Assembly: GCF_040045035.1 (NCBI RefSeq)
Contig: NZ_JBDZDS010000010.1
Coordinates: 124,001-188,000, forward strand
Length of the DNA: 64,000 bases
DNA from: Pseudaminobacter sp040045035
GTDB taxonomy: Bacteria; Pseudomonadota; Alphaproteobacteria; Rhizobiales; Rhizobiaceae
Direction: 5' to 3'
The position numbers were made by a program, and so were the translations under genes. Under the pieces are notes generated by a model. That model made no database searches. It saw only the letters and a program-made list of their open reading frames with translations, and was not told the origin of the DNA. Shown piece after piece: positions 18,943 to 29,599 of the stretch (position 1 is the stretch's first letter; the number at the start of each line of letters is the position of its first letter).

Positions 18943-20394
18943 CTATGCGTTCAGCGCACGGCCATAGGCGTCGAGCACGCTCTCCTTCATCATCTCCGAC
19001 AAGGTCGGGTGCGGGAAGATCGTGTGCATCAGTTCTTCCTCGGTGGTTTCGAGGTTCATCGCCACGACAAAGCCCTGGATCAGCTCGGTCACTTCCGCGC
19101 CGATCATGTGGGCGCCGAGGAGCTGGCCGGTCTTCTTGTCGAATATGGTCTTCACGAAGCCCTGATCCTCGCCAAGCGCAATGGCCTTGCCATTGGCGAC
19201 GAACTGGAAGCGGCCGACGCGGATGTCGTAGCCCTGCTCCTTGGCCTTGGCTTCGGTGAGACCGACGGAGGCGACCTGCGGGTTGCAATAGGTGCAGCCC
19301 GGGATCTTCAGCTTGTCCATCGGGTGCACGTTCGGCAGGCCGGCGATCTTCTCGACGCAGACGACGCCCTCATGCTCGGCCTTGTGGGCCAGCATGGGCG
19401 GTCCGGCAACGTCGCCGATGGCGTAGATGCCCGGCACATTGGTGCGGCCGTAGCCATCAATTACAACGCAACCGCGATCGGTTTTCACGCCGAGCGCTTC
19501 CAGGCCAAGGTTTTCGATGTTGCCCTGCACACCGACAGCCGAGATCATGCGGTCGGCAGTGATCTTCTCGACCTTGCCGTCCTTGAGTTCGACATGGGCG
19601 GTAACGGAGTTGGCACCCTTCTCGACCTTGGTCACCTTGGCCTCGAGCAGGATCTTCATGCCCTGCTTTTCGAACTGCTTCTTGGCGAAGTTGGAAACCT
19701 CTGCGTCCTCCACCGGCATCACGGCCGGCATGACCTCGACAACGGTCACGTCCACGCCGAGCGTGCGGTAGAAGCTTGCAAATTCGATGCCGATTGCGCC
19801 CGAGCCCATGACGAGCAGCGATTTCGGCAGTTCCTGCGGAACCATGGCCTCAAAGTAGGTCCAGATCAGCTTGCCGTCGGGCTCGATGCCCGGCAGCGCG
19901 CGCGGCCGCGCACCGGTGGCGAGGATGATGTGCTTGGCCGTATACGTGCCCTCGCCCTTGACGTTCTTGGGCACCGGATGCTGCGGCTCCATCGGCTTCT
20001 TCGAAGACTTCGAGACGACGATCTCGCCGGGCTTGGTCAGCTTCGCCTCACCCCAGATCACGTCGACCTTGTTCTTCTTCATCAGGAAGCCGACGCCGCT
20101 ATTCAGTCGCGCTGACACGCCGCGCGAGCGATCCACCACGGCCTTGACGTCGGCGCTGACCGTGCCGTCGATCTTGAGGCCATAGTTCTTGGCGTGCTCG
20201 GCATAGTGCATGATCTCGGCCGAGCGCAGCAGCGCCTTGGTCGGGATGCAGCCCCAGTTCAAACAAATGCCGCCAAGATGCTCACGCTCGACGATGGCCG
20301 TCTTGAAACCGAGCTGCGCCGAGCGCACGGCGGTGACATAGCCGCCAGGCCCCGAGCCGATGATGATCACGTCGTAATTTTCGGCCACAGCCAT
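18943..20394 (-). CDS. lpdA: Dihydrolipoyl dehydrogenase (E3)
   Basis: This 483-residue FAD enzyme reoxidises the dihydrolipoyl groups of pyruvate dehydrogenase and makes NADH. The FAD motif is 'VIIIGSGPGGYVTAVRSA', the redox disulfide is C44/C49 ('GGICLNWGCIPTKALL'), and the C-terminal dimer region carries the catalytic His-Glu ('FPHPTLSEMM'). It follows pdhC, with only the SGNH hydrolase gene between them, so it is the dedicated E3 of this operon. Confidence 0.98.
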   Translation of the reverse strand: MAVAENYDVIIIGSGPGGYVTAVRSAQLGFKTAIVEREHLGGICLNWGCIPTKALLRSAEIMHYAEHAKNYGLKIDGTVSADVKAVVDRSRGVSARLNSGVGFLMKKNKVDVIWGEAKLTKPGEIVVSKSSKKPMEPQHPVPKNVKGEGTYTAKHIILATGARPRALPGIEPDGKLIWTYFEAMVPQELPKSLLVMGSGAIGIEFASFYRTLGVDVTVVEVMPAVMPVEDAEVSNFAKKQFEKQGMKILLEAKVTKVEKGANSVTAHVELKDGKVEKITADRMISAVGVQGNIENLGLEALGVKTDRGCVVIDGYGRTNVPGIYAIGDVAGPPMLAHKAEHEGVVCVEKIAGLPNVHPMDKLKIPGCTYCNPQVASVGLTEAKAKEQGYDIRVGRFQFVANGKAIALGEDQGFVKTIFDKKTGQLLGAHMIGAEVTELIQGFVVAMNLETTEEELMHTIFPHPTLSEMMKESVLDAYGRALNA

Positions 20395-20403
20395 CTCCTC
20401 AAG

Positions 20404-21051
20404 TCAAAGCGCGAGCATCACCCGCACCAGCGGCGCGAGCGCTTCGCCAATTTTGCGTGTGTTGGCGGCATCCAGATGCACGCCGTCGAGCGGCGTGGTT
20501 TCGGCAACAGAGCCCGCATCGAAAAAGCCGCAGCCGGCATCGTCGGCCAGCGCAGAATACAGGTCGGCCAGCTTGCGCGACGCACTGTCGCCACCGGCGA
20601 ACATCTGCGCAAACTCCACATTCTCGGTCCTGCGGATGGAGGGCGGCGAAATCAGCAGGATCTCCGGAGCCTCGGCCTCCAGCGGGTAGGCGTGGCCGCG
20701 TACGATCTTCACCAGCCGGCCCATGCCGTGTTTCGCGGCAAGCGGATTGCCATGGACCCAGGGCTTCATGTCGTTGGAGCCGAGCATGATGACGATCAGG
20801 TCCAGCGGCGAATGCGTGCCGAGCAAGGTCGGCAGCACGCGCGTGCCATTGCGATCTTCCGGCGCGGAGTGGTCGTCGAAAGCAGTGGTGCGGCCGTTCA
20901 GGCCTTCTGCTATGACCCGCACCTCGTCTCCCAGCGCCGCCTGGAGCACGCTGGGCCAGCGGTCCTCCAGCGCATGGCGCGAAGGACCGGCCGCATTGTA
21001 ACCCCAAGTCAGCGAGTCGCCGTAGCAGAGGACGGTTTTCACCAAAGCCAC
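20404..21051 (-). CDS. SGNH/GDSL-family hydrolase
   Basis: This 215-residue serine hydrolase has all four SGNH blocks: block I 'VLCYGDSLTWG' with Ser13, a Gly in block II, Asn in 'IVIMLGSNDMK' (block III), and the Asp-His pair in 'LDGVHLDAANT' (block V). It has no signal peptide, so it is cytoplasmic. Similar arylesterase-like enzymes act on small esters. It lies inside the pyruvate dehydrogenase operon, 3 bases after pdhC and 9 before lpdA. The link to pyruvate dehydrogenase is not explained by known chemistry. Confidence 0.9.
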   Translation of the reverse strand: MALVKTVLCYGDSLTWGYNAAGPSRHALEDRWPSVLQAALGDEVRVIAEGLNGRTTAFDDHSAPEDRNGTRVLPTLLGTHSPLDLIVIMLGSNDMKPWVHGNPLAAKHGMGRLVKIVRGHAYPLEAEAPEILLISPPSIRRTENVEFAQMFAGGDSASRKLADLYSALADDAGCGFFDAGSVAETTPLDGVHLDAANTRKIGEALAPLVRVMLAL

Positions 21052-21054
21052 CTC

Positions 21055-22416
21055 TTATACGAGCATACCCATCGGGTTCTCGATGTGCCGCTTGAACGCC
21101 GCGAGAAGCTCGGCGCCCAGGGCGCCGTCAACCGCGCGATGGTCCGTCGACAGCGTCACCGACATCATGTTGGCGATCTTGATCTCGCCGTTCTTCACCA
21201 CGGGGCGCTCTTCGCCCGCACCCACGGCCAGGATGGTCGCGTGCGGCGGGTTGATCACGGCCGAAAAGTCCTTGATGCCGAACATGCCCAGATTCGACAC
21301 CGCCGTGGTGCCGCCCTGGTATTCCTCGGGCTTCAGCTTGCGCTCGCGGGCACGCTTGGCGAAATCCTTCATCTCGTTGGAGATGGTGGACAGGCTCTTT
21401 TCCTCGGCCCGGCGCACGATCGGCGTGATTAGCCCGCCAGGGATCGACACGGCAACGCCGACGTCGGAGTGCTTGTGCTGGATCATGGCCGAGTCCGTCC
21501 ACGACACGTTGGCGGTCGGGACGTCACGCAGAGCCAGCGCCATAGCCTTGATGATCAGGTCGTTGACCGACAGCTTGTAGGCCGGCACATCGCCCTTCTC
21601 GGTCTTGCGCGTCGGGGCGGCGGCGTTGAGCTGGGCACGTAGCGCCAGCAAGGCGTCCAGTTCGCAATCGAGCGTCAGGTAGAAATGAGGGATGGTGGTC
21701 TTGGCCTCGACCAGACGCCGCGCGATGACCTTCCGCATGTTGTCGTGCGGGATCAGTTCGTAGCTGCCCGGTTCGAACAGCTTTAGCACCTGCTCGTCCG
21801 ACATGGCCTTGGCCGCAGCAGGAGCCGGAGCGCCCGCGACCGGTGCGGCTGCCGGGGCAGCCTTGGCGCCGCCGGTGGAGATCGCCGTCTCGACGTCTGC
21901 CCTCACCACGCGGCCATGCGGGCCCGTGCCCTTTACGGCCGAGATATCGACGCCAGCATCCTTGGCGATGCGCCGCGCGAGCGGGGACGCAAAGACGCGG
22001 CCTTCCTGGGCGACCGCCTTGCCATTCGCCACGGCTACCGGTGCTGGCTGGACAGCCGGCGCTGGCTGCGGCTTGGCTTCTTCAACCTTTGCCGGGGCAG
22101 GTGCAGCGGCCTCCGCCTTCTGTGCCGCCGGCTTGGCGCCGCCGTCGGCCTTGGCGGCAGCACCCGCATCCTCGCCCTCGCCCGCCAGAATGGCGATCAC
22201 GGCGTTGACCTTCACGCCTTCGGTGCCGGCCGGAACGACCAGCTTGGCGACAGTGCCTTCATCGACGGCTTCGACTTCCATCGTCGCCTTGTCGGTCTCG
22301 ATCTCGGCAATGACATCGCCCGGAGCGACCTTGTCGCCTTCCTTGACCAGCCACTTGGCGAGGTTGCCCTCTTCCATGGTCGGCGAAAGGGCGGGCATGG
22401 TGATGTTGATCGGCAT
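21055..22416 (-). CDS. pdhC: Pyruvate dehydrogenase E2, dihydrolipoyl acetyltransferase
   Basis: The 453-residue core subunit transfers acetyl groups to CoA. It has one N-terminal lipoyl domain with K43 in 'ETDKATMEVEA', an Ala/Pro/Lys-rich linker, a peripheral-subunit-binding domain ('FASPLARRIAKDAGVDIS'), a second Ala/Pro linker and the acyltransferase domain with the active-site His in 'STDHRAVDGA'. The E1-beta subunit upstream carries a nearly identical lipoyl domain. Confidence 0.97.
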   Translation of the reverse strand: MPINITMPALSPTMEEGNLAKWLVKEGDKVAPGDVIAEIETDKATMEVEAVDEGTVAKLVVPAGTEGVKVNAVIAILAGEGEDAGAAAKADGGAKPAAQKAEAAAPAPAKVEEAKPQPAPAVQPAPVAVANGKAVAQEGRVFASPLARRIAKDAGVDISAVKGTGPHGRVVRADVETAISTGGAKAAPAAAPVAGAPAPAAAKAMSDEQVLKLFEPGSYELIPHDNMRKVIARRLVEAKTTIPHFYLTLDCELDALLALRAQLNAAAPTRKTEKGDVPAYKLSVNDLIIKAMALALRDVPTANVSWTDSAMIQHKHSDVGVAVSIPGGLITPIVRRAEEKSLSTISNEMKDFAKRARERKLKPEEYQGGTTAVSNLGMFGIKDFSAVINPPHATILAVGAGEERPVVKNGEIKIANMMSVTLSTDHRAVDGALGAELLAAFKRHIENPMGMLV

Positions 22417-22431
22417 TTTCCGCGCCCTCCC

Positions 22432-23835
<1,404 letters not shown>

Positions 23836-23849
23836 GTCTCAGCCCTCCC

Positions 23850-24893
23850 TTACAGCGTGATGTCGGTATAGAGCTCGGAAGCATCCGGCTCCGGATCGGT
23901 CTGCGCGAACTCGGCCGCATCGGCAACGATGTCGCGAACCTCCTTGTCGATCGCCTTCAGGTCGTCTTCGCTCGCCCACGTCTTCTCAAGCAGCCGCGCC
24001 TTCACCTGCTCGATGGGGTCGTGCTCGGAGCGCATCTTCTGCACTTCTTCCTTCGAGCGGTATTTCGCCGGATCCGACATCGAGTGGCCGCGATAGCGGT
24101 AGGTCAGCATCTCGAGGATGATCGGGCCCTTGCCCGAGCGGCACCATTCAACCGCCAGATCGGCAGCCGATTTGACTGCGCGCACGTCCATGCCATCGAC
24201 CTGGATGCCGGGAATCTTGAACGAAGCGCCGCGATGCGAAAAATCGGTCTCCGCCGAAGAGCGGTTCACCGACGTACCCATGGCGTAGCGGTTGTTCTCG
24301 ATGATGTAGATCACCGGCAGCTTCCACAGCGAGGCCATGTTGAAGCTTTCGTAGACCTGGCCCTGGTTGGCGGCACCATCGCCGAAATAGGTCAAGGCGA
24401 CGTTCTTATTCTCGCGATAGCGGTTGGCGAAGGCCAGTCCGGTGCCCAGCGACACCTGAGCGCCGACGATGCCGTGGCCGCCATAGAAATTCTTCTCCTT
24501 GGAGAACATGTGCATGGAGCCGCCCTTGCCCTTGGAGTAACCTCCACGGCGGCCGGTCAGCTCGGCCATGACCCCACGCGGCGACATGTCCATGGCAAGC
24601 ATATGGCCATGGTCACGGTAGGCGGTGATCATCTGATCGCCATCGGTCAGCGCCATCTGCATGCCGGTGACGACAGCTTCCTGGCCGATATAGAGGTGGC
24701 AGAAGCCGCCGATGAAGCCCATGCCGTACAGCTGTCCCGCCTTCTCTTCGAAGCGCCGAATCAGCAACATGTCGCGATAGGCCTTGAGCTCTTGCTCCTT
24801 TGTGAAATCCGTGGGCTTGGGCGCCACGAGCACGGAATTCGATTTGCCGTCCGCTTTCTGTTTAGCGGACGCCTTCCTGGCGGCAGAGGCCAT
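23850..24893 (-). CDS. pdhA: Pyruvate dehydrogenase E1 alpha
   Basis: This 347-residue thiamine diphosphate subunit decarboxylates pyruvate together with PdhB. The ThDP/magnesium motif runs from GDG at 171-173 to NN at 200-201. The phosphorylation-loop-like region 'YRYRGHSMSDPAKYR' is recognisable. The first 30 residues are rich in Ala and Lys. It is the first gene of pdhABC-(SGNH)-lpdA; a 174-base spacer upstream probably holds the operon promoter. Confidence 0.97.
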   Translation of the reverse strand: MASAARKASAKQKADGKSNSVLVAPKPTDFTKEQELKAYRDMLLIRRFEEKAGQLYGMGFIGGFCHLYIGQEAVVTGMQMALTDGDQMITAYRDHGHMLAMDMSPRGVMAELTGRRGGYSKGKGGSMHMFSKEKNFYGGHGIVGAQVSLGTGLAFANRYRENKNVALTYFGDGAANQGQVYESFNMASLWKLPVIYIIENNRYAMGTSVNRSSAETDFSHRGASFKIPGIQVDGMDVRAVKSAADLAVEWCRSGKGPIILEMLTYRYRGHSMSDPAKYRSKEEVQKMRSEHDPIEQVKARLLEKTWASEDDLKAIDKEVRDIVADAAEFAQTDPEPDASELYTDITL

Positions 24894-25052
24894 ACATCAC
24901 TCCCTGGTAATGTCTCTTTCCGGACATTGGAGGGAGCAGACTTCTCCCTCCGGTTGGGACTGAAGCTAGCATGCAACGCCACCTTTCGCCATGCGGAAAA
25001 ATGCATGGCAGGCATGCAGCTAAGCACCTGCAATCATTGAGGATAAGTACAG

Positions 25053-25071
25053 TTAACCGTTATTCGGTTAA
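25053..25071. repeat. Inverted repeat TTAACCG-N5-CGGTTAA
   Basis: Two perfect 7-base arms flank a 5-base spacer. The repeat overlaps the stop codon of the FtsB-like gene and lies about 160 bases upstream of pdhA. No T-run follows on the minus strand, so it is a weak terminator candidate at best; it could instead be an operator for the pdh operon. The sequence alone does not decide. Confidence 0.35.
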
Positions 25072-25394
25072 TTCGACCAGTCAGAGGAACGGATGATGGT
25101 GATCTCGTCCGAATGCGACAGGTTAAGCGCCTTGCGCGCCTGCTCGTCGAGCATGTCCTTCTCAAGGGTTCCGTCGTGCAGCAGCTGCACGCGACGCTCC
25201 AGATCGACGCGCTTGGTTCTTATCGCATCCAGTTGCGCCTGCAGTTCGACCGCACGAGCACGCAGCTGGTACTTGGAATAGATGCCCAGTTCGCCGTGAT
25301 AGGCATGGAAGCCGAAATAGGAAAGGAACAGCACGGTCAGGCCTGGCACGATGAACCGGCCGGTGTTTCTTTCTCTGTGCTGACGTGTCCACAT
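25068..25394 (-). CDS. FtsB/DivIC-family septum formation initiator
   Basis: The 108-residue protein has one N-terminal membrane segment (about 14-35, 'FIVPGLTVLFLSYFGFHAYH') and then a coiled coil ('RARAVELQAQLDAIRTKRVD'). This is the layout of FtsB/DivIC, which works with FtsL and FtsQ at the division site. The place between eno and pdhA is typical of Rhizobiales, as E. coli ftsB also follows eno. Confidence 0.88.
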   Translation of the reverse strand: MWTRQHRERNTGRFIVPGLTVLFLSYFGFHAYHGELGIYSKYQLRARAVELQAQLDAIRTKRVDLERRVQLLHDGTLEKDMLDEQARKALNLSHSDEITIIRSSDWSN

Positions 25395-25478
25395 GGCGCA
25401 TTTCCCTGATGGCTACATCTGGCTCCATCATGCTTAACGCCCGGTTACGCTGGATAAAAATTCCGCGCCACAAATGAA

Positions 25479-25504
25479 AAAGGGCGAGGTTGCCCTCGCC
25501 CTTT
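25479..25504 (-). terminator. Rho-independent terminator of eno
   Basis: An 11-base stem (AAAGGGCGAGG paired with CCTCGCCCTTT) with a 4-base loop is followed on the minus strand by further T residues. It lies 34 bases past the eno stop codon, in the right orientation. Confidence 0.85.
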
Positions 25505-25537
25505 CGATCAGGTTAGCGCCGTGAAATCCGGCTCCCT

Positions 25538-26812
25538 TCAACCCTTCAGGATCGAGCGGCCGGCATAGCGGGCCTGCTTGCCGAGCTCTTCCTCGATGCG
25601 GATGAGCTGGTTGTACTTCGCCAACCGGTCGGAGCGGGCGAGCGAGCCGGTCTTGATCTGCCCGCAATTGGTCGCGACCGCGAGATCGGCAATGGTGTAG
25701 TCCTCGGTCTCGCCCGAGCGGTGCGACATGACTGCGGTGTAGCCCGCGCGGTGAGCGGTCTCGACCGCGTCCAGCGTCTCGGTGAGCGAGCCGATCTGAT
25801 TGACCTTGACCAGGATGGAGTTGGCCACGCCCATGCGGATGCCATCGCGCAGGCGAGCGGTGTTGGTGACGAAGAGATCGTCGCCGACGAGCTGGGCCTT
25901 GTTGCCAACGAGGTCGGTCAGGATTTTCCAGCCTTCCCAGTCGTCCTCGGCCATGCCGTCCTCGACCGAGATGATCGGATAGTCGCCGACGAGCTTGGCC
26001 AGATACTTGGCCTGGGTCTTCGGGTCGCGGGTCTTCTTCTCGCCTTCATAGACGTAGTTGCCGCCCTTGAAGAACTCGGTTGCTGCGCAGTCGAGGGCGA
26101 TCGCCACTTCCTCGCCCGGCTTGTAGCCGGCCTGTTCGATCGACTCCATGATGAAGTCGAGAGCCGCCTGGGCGCTCTTCAGGTTCGGCGCGAAGCCACC
26201 TTCGTCGCCGACATTGGTGTTGTGGCCGGCATCCTTCAGGCGCTTCTTCAGCGTGTGGAAGATCTCCGAGCCCCAGCGCACGGCGTCGCGCAGCGACGAT
26301 GCGCCGATCGGCATGATCATGAATTCCTGGAAGTCGATCGGATTGTCGGCATGGGCGCCGCCATTGATGATGTTCATCATCGGCACCGGCAGCACGCGGG
26401 CGTTGGGGCCGCCGAGATAGCGGTAGAGCGGCAGGTTCGAGGCCACGGCCGCAGCCTTGGCGACGGCGAGCGAGACGCCGAGGATGGCGTTGGCGCCCAA
26501 CCGGCTCTTGTTGGCGGTGCCATCCAGCTCGATCATGGCCTGGTCGATCTCGGCCTGGTGCTCGGCTTCCATGCCGCCGAGCGCTTCAAATATCTCGCCA
26601 TTCACGGCTTCGACCGCGCGCTCCACACCCTTGCCGAGATAGCGCGGACCGCCGTCACGCAGTTCTACGGCCTCATGCGCGCCGGTCGAGGCACCGGAGG
26701 GCACCGCGGCGCGGCCCATCGAGCCGTCTTCCAGAACCACGTCCACTTCCACGGTCGGATTGCCGCGGCTGTCGAGAATTTCACGGCCGATGATGTCGAT
26801 GATGGCGGTCAT
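25538..26812 (-). CDS. eno: Enolase
   Basis: This 424-residue glycolytic enzyme interconverts 2-phosphoglycerate and phosphoenolpyruvate. The N-terminal 'ILDSRGNPTVEVDV', the magnesium-site and lid regions ('GGAHADN', 'VGDEGGFAPNL') and the signature 'VKVNQIGSLTETLDAV' with 'SHRSGETED' are all present. The length matches the family. It is followed by a clear terminator. The kdsA gene upstream uses phosphoenolpyruvate. Confidence 0.98.
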   Translation of the reverse strand: MTAIIDIIGREILDSRGNPTVEVDVVLEDGSMGRAAVPSGASTGAHEAVELRDGGPRYLGKGVERAVEAVNGEIFEALGGMEAEHQAEIDQAMIELDGTANKSRLGANAILGVSLAVAKAAAVASNLPLYRYLGGPNARVLPVPMMNIINGGAHADNPIDFQEFMIMPIGASSLRDAVRWGSEIFHTLKKRLKDAGHNTNVGDEGGFAPNLKSAQAALDFIMESIEQAGYKPGEEVAIALDCAATEFFKGGNYVYEGEKKTRDPKTQAKYLAKLVGDYPIISVEDGMAEDDWEGWKILTDLVGNKAQLVGDDLFVTNTARLRDGIRMGVANSILVKVNQIGSLTETLDAVETAHRAGYTAVMSHRSGETEDYTIADLAVATNCGQIKTGSLARSDRLAKYNQLIRIEEELGKQARYAGRSILKG

Positions 26813-26910
26813 TGGGATGTCCCTCGGATATGGCGGAAATATTCGTGCCTCTTAGCGAAAGCCGGAAAAAAGGCAATGTAGAACGCTCCGGCAAGGCAGG
26901 AATGCACCGC

Positions 26911-27747
26911 TCAATTGCCCTTTGCCACCCGGTCGAACGCCATCAGCTTCTCCAGCAGGGCCGGCATGTCCTTCAGCGGAACCATGTTCGGGCCGTCCGA
27001 CGAAGTCGAATTGTCGGGATCGTGATGGGTTTCGATGAACACGCCAGCGACGCCGACAGCCACGGCGGCGGACGCCAGGGTCTTCACGAAGCGCCGTTCG
27101 CCACCCGAAGAACCGCCCTGCCCGCCCGGCTGCTGCACGGAATGCGTGGCGTCGAAGATCACCGGCGCGCCCATGTCGGCCATGATCGGCAGGGCGCGCA
27201 TGTCCGACACCAGCGTATTGTAGCCGAAGGAAGCGCCGCGCTCGGTGACCAGCACATTGGCGTTGCCCGAGCCGGTGACTTTGGAGATCACGTTCTTCAT
27301 GTCCCAGGGAGCGAGGAACTGGCCCTTCTTCACGTTCACGATCTTGCCCGTCTTCGCCGCGGCGACGAGCAGGTCGGTCTGGCGGCTGAGAAAGGCCGGG
27401 ATCTGCAGCACGTCGACCACTTCGGCCACGAGCACGCACTGCTCTTCGTTATGAATGTCGGTCAGGATCGGAAGGTCGAATTCCTTGCGCAGATCCGCAA
27501 ATACCGGGAGGGCCGCATCAAGACCGGCACCGCGCGTGGCGCCGAGCGAAGTCCGGTTCGCCTTGTCGAAGCTGGATTTGTAGACCAGGCCGATACCGAG
27601 CTTCTGGGTCAGTTCCTTCAGCGCGCCGGCCATGTCGAAGGCGTGCTGACGCGACTCCAGCTGGCAAGGACCGGCGATCAGCGCCAGCGGCGCCTTGTTG
27701 TCGAAAACGACATTGCCAACGGTAACGGTCGGGTTCGGCGCGTTCAT
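26911..27747 (-). CDS. kdsA: KDO-8-phosphate synthase
   Basis: The 278-residue enzyme condenses phosphoenolpyruvate with arabinose-5-phosphate for the inner core of lipopolysaccharide. Diagnostic stretches are 'LIAGPCQLESRQHAFDMA', 'YKSSFDKANRTS' and 'FIETHHDPDNSTSSDGPNM'. Its start shares a base with the stop of the VOC gene upstream (TGATG), so translation is coupled. A 98-base gap leads to eno. Confidence 0.97.
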   Translation of the reverse strand: MNAPNPTVTVGNVVFDNKAPLALIAGPCQLESRQHAFDMAGALKELTQKLGIGLVYKSSFDKANRTSLGATRGAGLDAALPVFADLRKEFDLPILTDIHNEEQCVLVAEVVDVLQIPAFLSRQTDLLVAAAKTGKIVNVKKGQFLAPWDMKNVISKVTGSGNANVLVTERGASFGYNTLVSDMRALPIMADMGAPVIFDATHSVQQPGGQGGSSGGERRFVKTLASAAVAVGVAGVFIETHHDPDNSTSSDGPNMVPLKDMPALLEKLMAFDRVAKGN

Positions 27748-28634
27748 CAGAGCTCCTCGAATACGAAAACGGCGCCCTGGCCGGGTGCCGGAGGTACGAT
27801 CAGCCGATTGTCACGATGGTCGAACTCGATGACATTGGCGCGAAGAAGATTTTCGGTCTGCGTCAGGCTCGCAACGCCAAACACGACAGCGGCAAGCCAC
27901 AGCGGCGAGCTGGACGGAACATCAAGGCCGAATTCGGCAGCGAAACCGGCGCCGTCCTCGACCGTGATCGCGGCATTGGGCAGGCTAACCTCAAGCCGGC
28001 CGGGCGACTGCGCCGCAACCGGAGCGCCGGCGACCGTCTCGAAGAATTTCCGATGGCTGCCGGACTCGTCCGCGCAGGCTACCACCGCCGCGATGCGCCG
28101 TGCGCCGTTGGCATGGGCCTGAAGCGCCGAACGGTCGACTTTTGGGGCGTTCGCGCGCTCGCAGGTGAAGAAGAAGGTGCCCGGCACCGCTGCCTCGGCG
28201 GCGAAAGCCAGCCGGAAGGATGCGGTGTCCGCCTTGCCGGAGGCGTCGACGAAGGGCCGCGAGAAATCCAGCCGAGGGCCGGCCGACACCCCGGCGCGCA
28301 CAAAGGCGTCGTGGTCGGCATCGGCGTCGCGCGTGGAAAACACCACTGCCGAAAGCCCTTCGGCGCCATTCAGTTCGCGAAAGGCGCGGTCGCGGGCGAC
28401 GAACACGTTGCCGGCAGCGACCGCCTCGGCGGCCTTGGCCGTGTCTCCCACCACCAGGGGTTCGAGAAAGGTGCCGTCGGCCAGGTAGACGCAGGCGTTC
28501 TCGGTGCCGAAAGGATGCACGCCGACAGGCGATACGGTGAAGCCCAGCGCCTCATACCGGGTGCGCGCCGTGCCGAGAGCGGCGGTCGGCAGCACGAGGT
28601 GGTCGAGTTCGCGGGGACTGGCGGTGATGCTCAT
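27747..28634 (-). CDS. VOC-superfamily (glyoxalase-like) protein
   Basis: This 295-residue protein begins 'LDHLVLPTAALGTARTRYEA', the opening of a glyoxalase-like VOC domain with a metal-ligand His in 'DHLV'. A second, weaker VOC-like half follows. Relatives are found next to kdsA in many Rhizobiales, but their reaction is unknown. It has no signal peptide or membrane segment. It is translationally coupled to kdsA. Confidence 0.85.
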   Translation of the reverse strand: MSITASPRELDHLVLPTAALGTARTRYEALGFTVSPVGVHPFGTENACVYLADGTFLEPLVVGDTAKAAEAVAAGNVFVARDRAFRELNGAEGLSAVVFSTRDADADHDAFVRAGVSAGPRLDFSRPFVDASGKADTASFRLAFAAEAAVPGTFFFTCERANAPKVDRSALQAHANGARRIAAVVACADESGSHRKFFETVAGAPVAAQSPGRLEVSLPNAAITVEDGAGFAAEFGLDVPSSSPLWLAAVVFGVASLTQTENLLRANVIEFDHRDNRLIVPPAPGQGAVFVFEEL

Positions 28635-28711
28635 CGTGCTGCCATGTGCCCGAATTTTTGCGCGCGTTCAAGCGGGGCGCTGCTCTCCCTCCCCCTTGAG
28701 GAGAGGCAGCA

Positions 28712-29599
28712 TCAATTCAGCACGAGCCAGCCGGACAAAATGATGATCGCGGCACCGGCCAGGGTGTGAAGCTCGACAGGGGTCGAAAAAACAAACAGCC
28801 CGAACAGGCAGCCCCAGATGATCTGACTGTACTGGAAGGGCGCGACCACGGAAGCCTCGCCGATGCGGAAGGCGCGAACGAGAAGCACGTGGCCGCCGAG
28901 CATCATCGCTCCGCCGGCAAGCGCAAGCGCCAGATCTTCGAAGCTGACTGGCGAGACCCCGCCGCTGACAGCCGCAACTGCAAGTGCGACCGGCGCGAGC
29001 ACGACCAGCAGGCTCGAGACAAGCGCCTCATCGGTCTCGGCCATCTTGGTCCTGCGCAGCAGAACGAGCGAGAGCGCAAAGAAGACAGCGGACCCGACCG
29101 CCGCCGCGTGCCCCAGATTGAGCGGGGCGGCACCCGGCTTGAGGGCGAGCGCCACGCCGCCGAAACCGATCAGAACGCCCGCCCAGCCAATTGCCGAAAG
29201 CCGCTCACCCAACAGCGCAAACCCGAGCACGGCCACGAGGATCGGCGTCAGGAAAGCGAGCAGATATGCCTCGGCGAGCGGCAAGACCGCAAAAGCATAG
29301 TGGATGAGCAAGGTATCGCCGGCGAGCAGCAGTGCCCGCAGCAGCGCCGTGCGCGGATGGCGCGGGACGAGGCGTGGCCCTCGGCCGGTCGAAAAGGAGT
29401 GAGCAAACAGGAGAAGCAGCGCCGCCGCGGTGACGAGAAAGGTCACCTGCGGCGCCGGCATACCTTCCGCAAGCAGCTTTACGATTACATCGGTGCCCGA
29501 GAACACGGCGAAGGCGGAAAGAACGAATAGGGCAGCGCGATTGTTCGACGGCTGGGCAACCGCGCCCTCGGCATCTGCCGAAGGCGTTTCAGCGGACAT
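28712..29599 (-). CDS. EamA/DMT-family transporter
   Basis: This 295-residue integral membrane protein has about ten hydrophobic segments in two repeats, as in the drug/metabolite transporter superfamily. Many members export amino acids or related metabolites. Its start overlaps the end of the ABC permease gene by 11 bases, so it belongs to the same operon as the amino-acid-type uptake genes and may export a related product. The substrate is unknown. Confidence 0.88.
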   Translation of the reverse strand: MSAETPSADAEGAVAQPSNNRAALFVLSAFAVFSGTDVIVKLLAEGMPAPQVTFLVTAAALLLLFAHSFSTGRGPRLVPRHPRTALLRALLLAGDTLLIHYAFAVLPLAEAYLLAFLTPILVAVLGFALLGERLSAIGWAGVLIGFGGVALALKPGAAPLNLGHAAAVGSAVFFALSLVLLRRTKMAETDEALVSSLLVVLAPVALAVAAVSGGVSPVSFEDLALALAGGAMMLGGHVLLVRAFRIGEASVVAPFQYSQIIWGCLFGLFVFSTPVELHTLAGAAIIILSGWLVLN

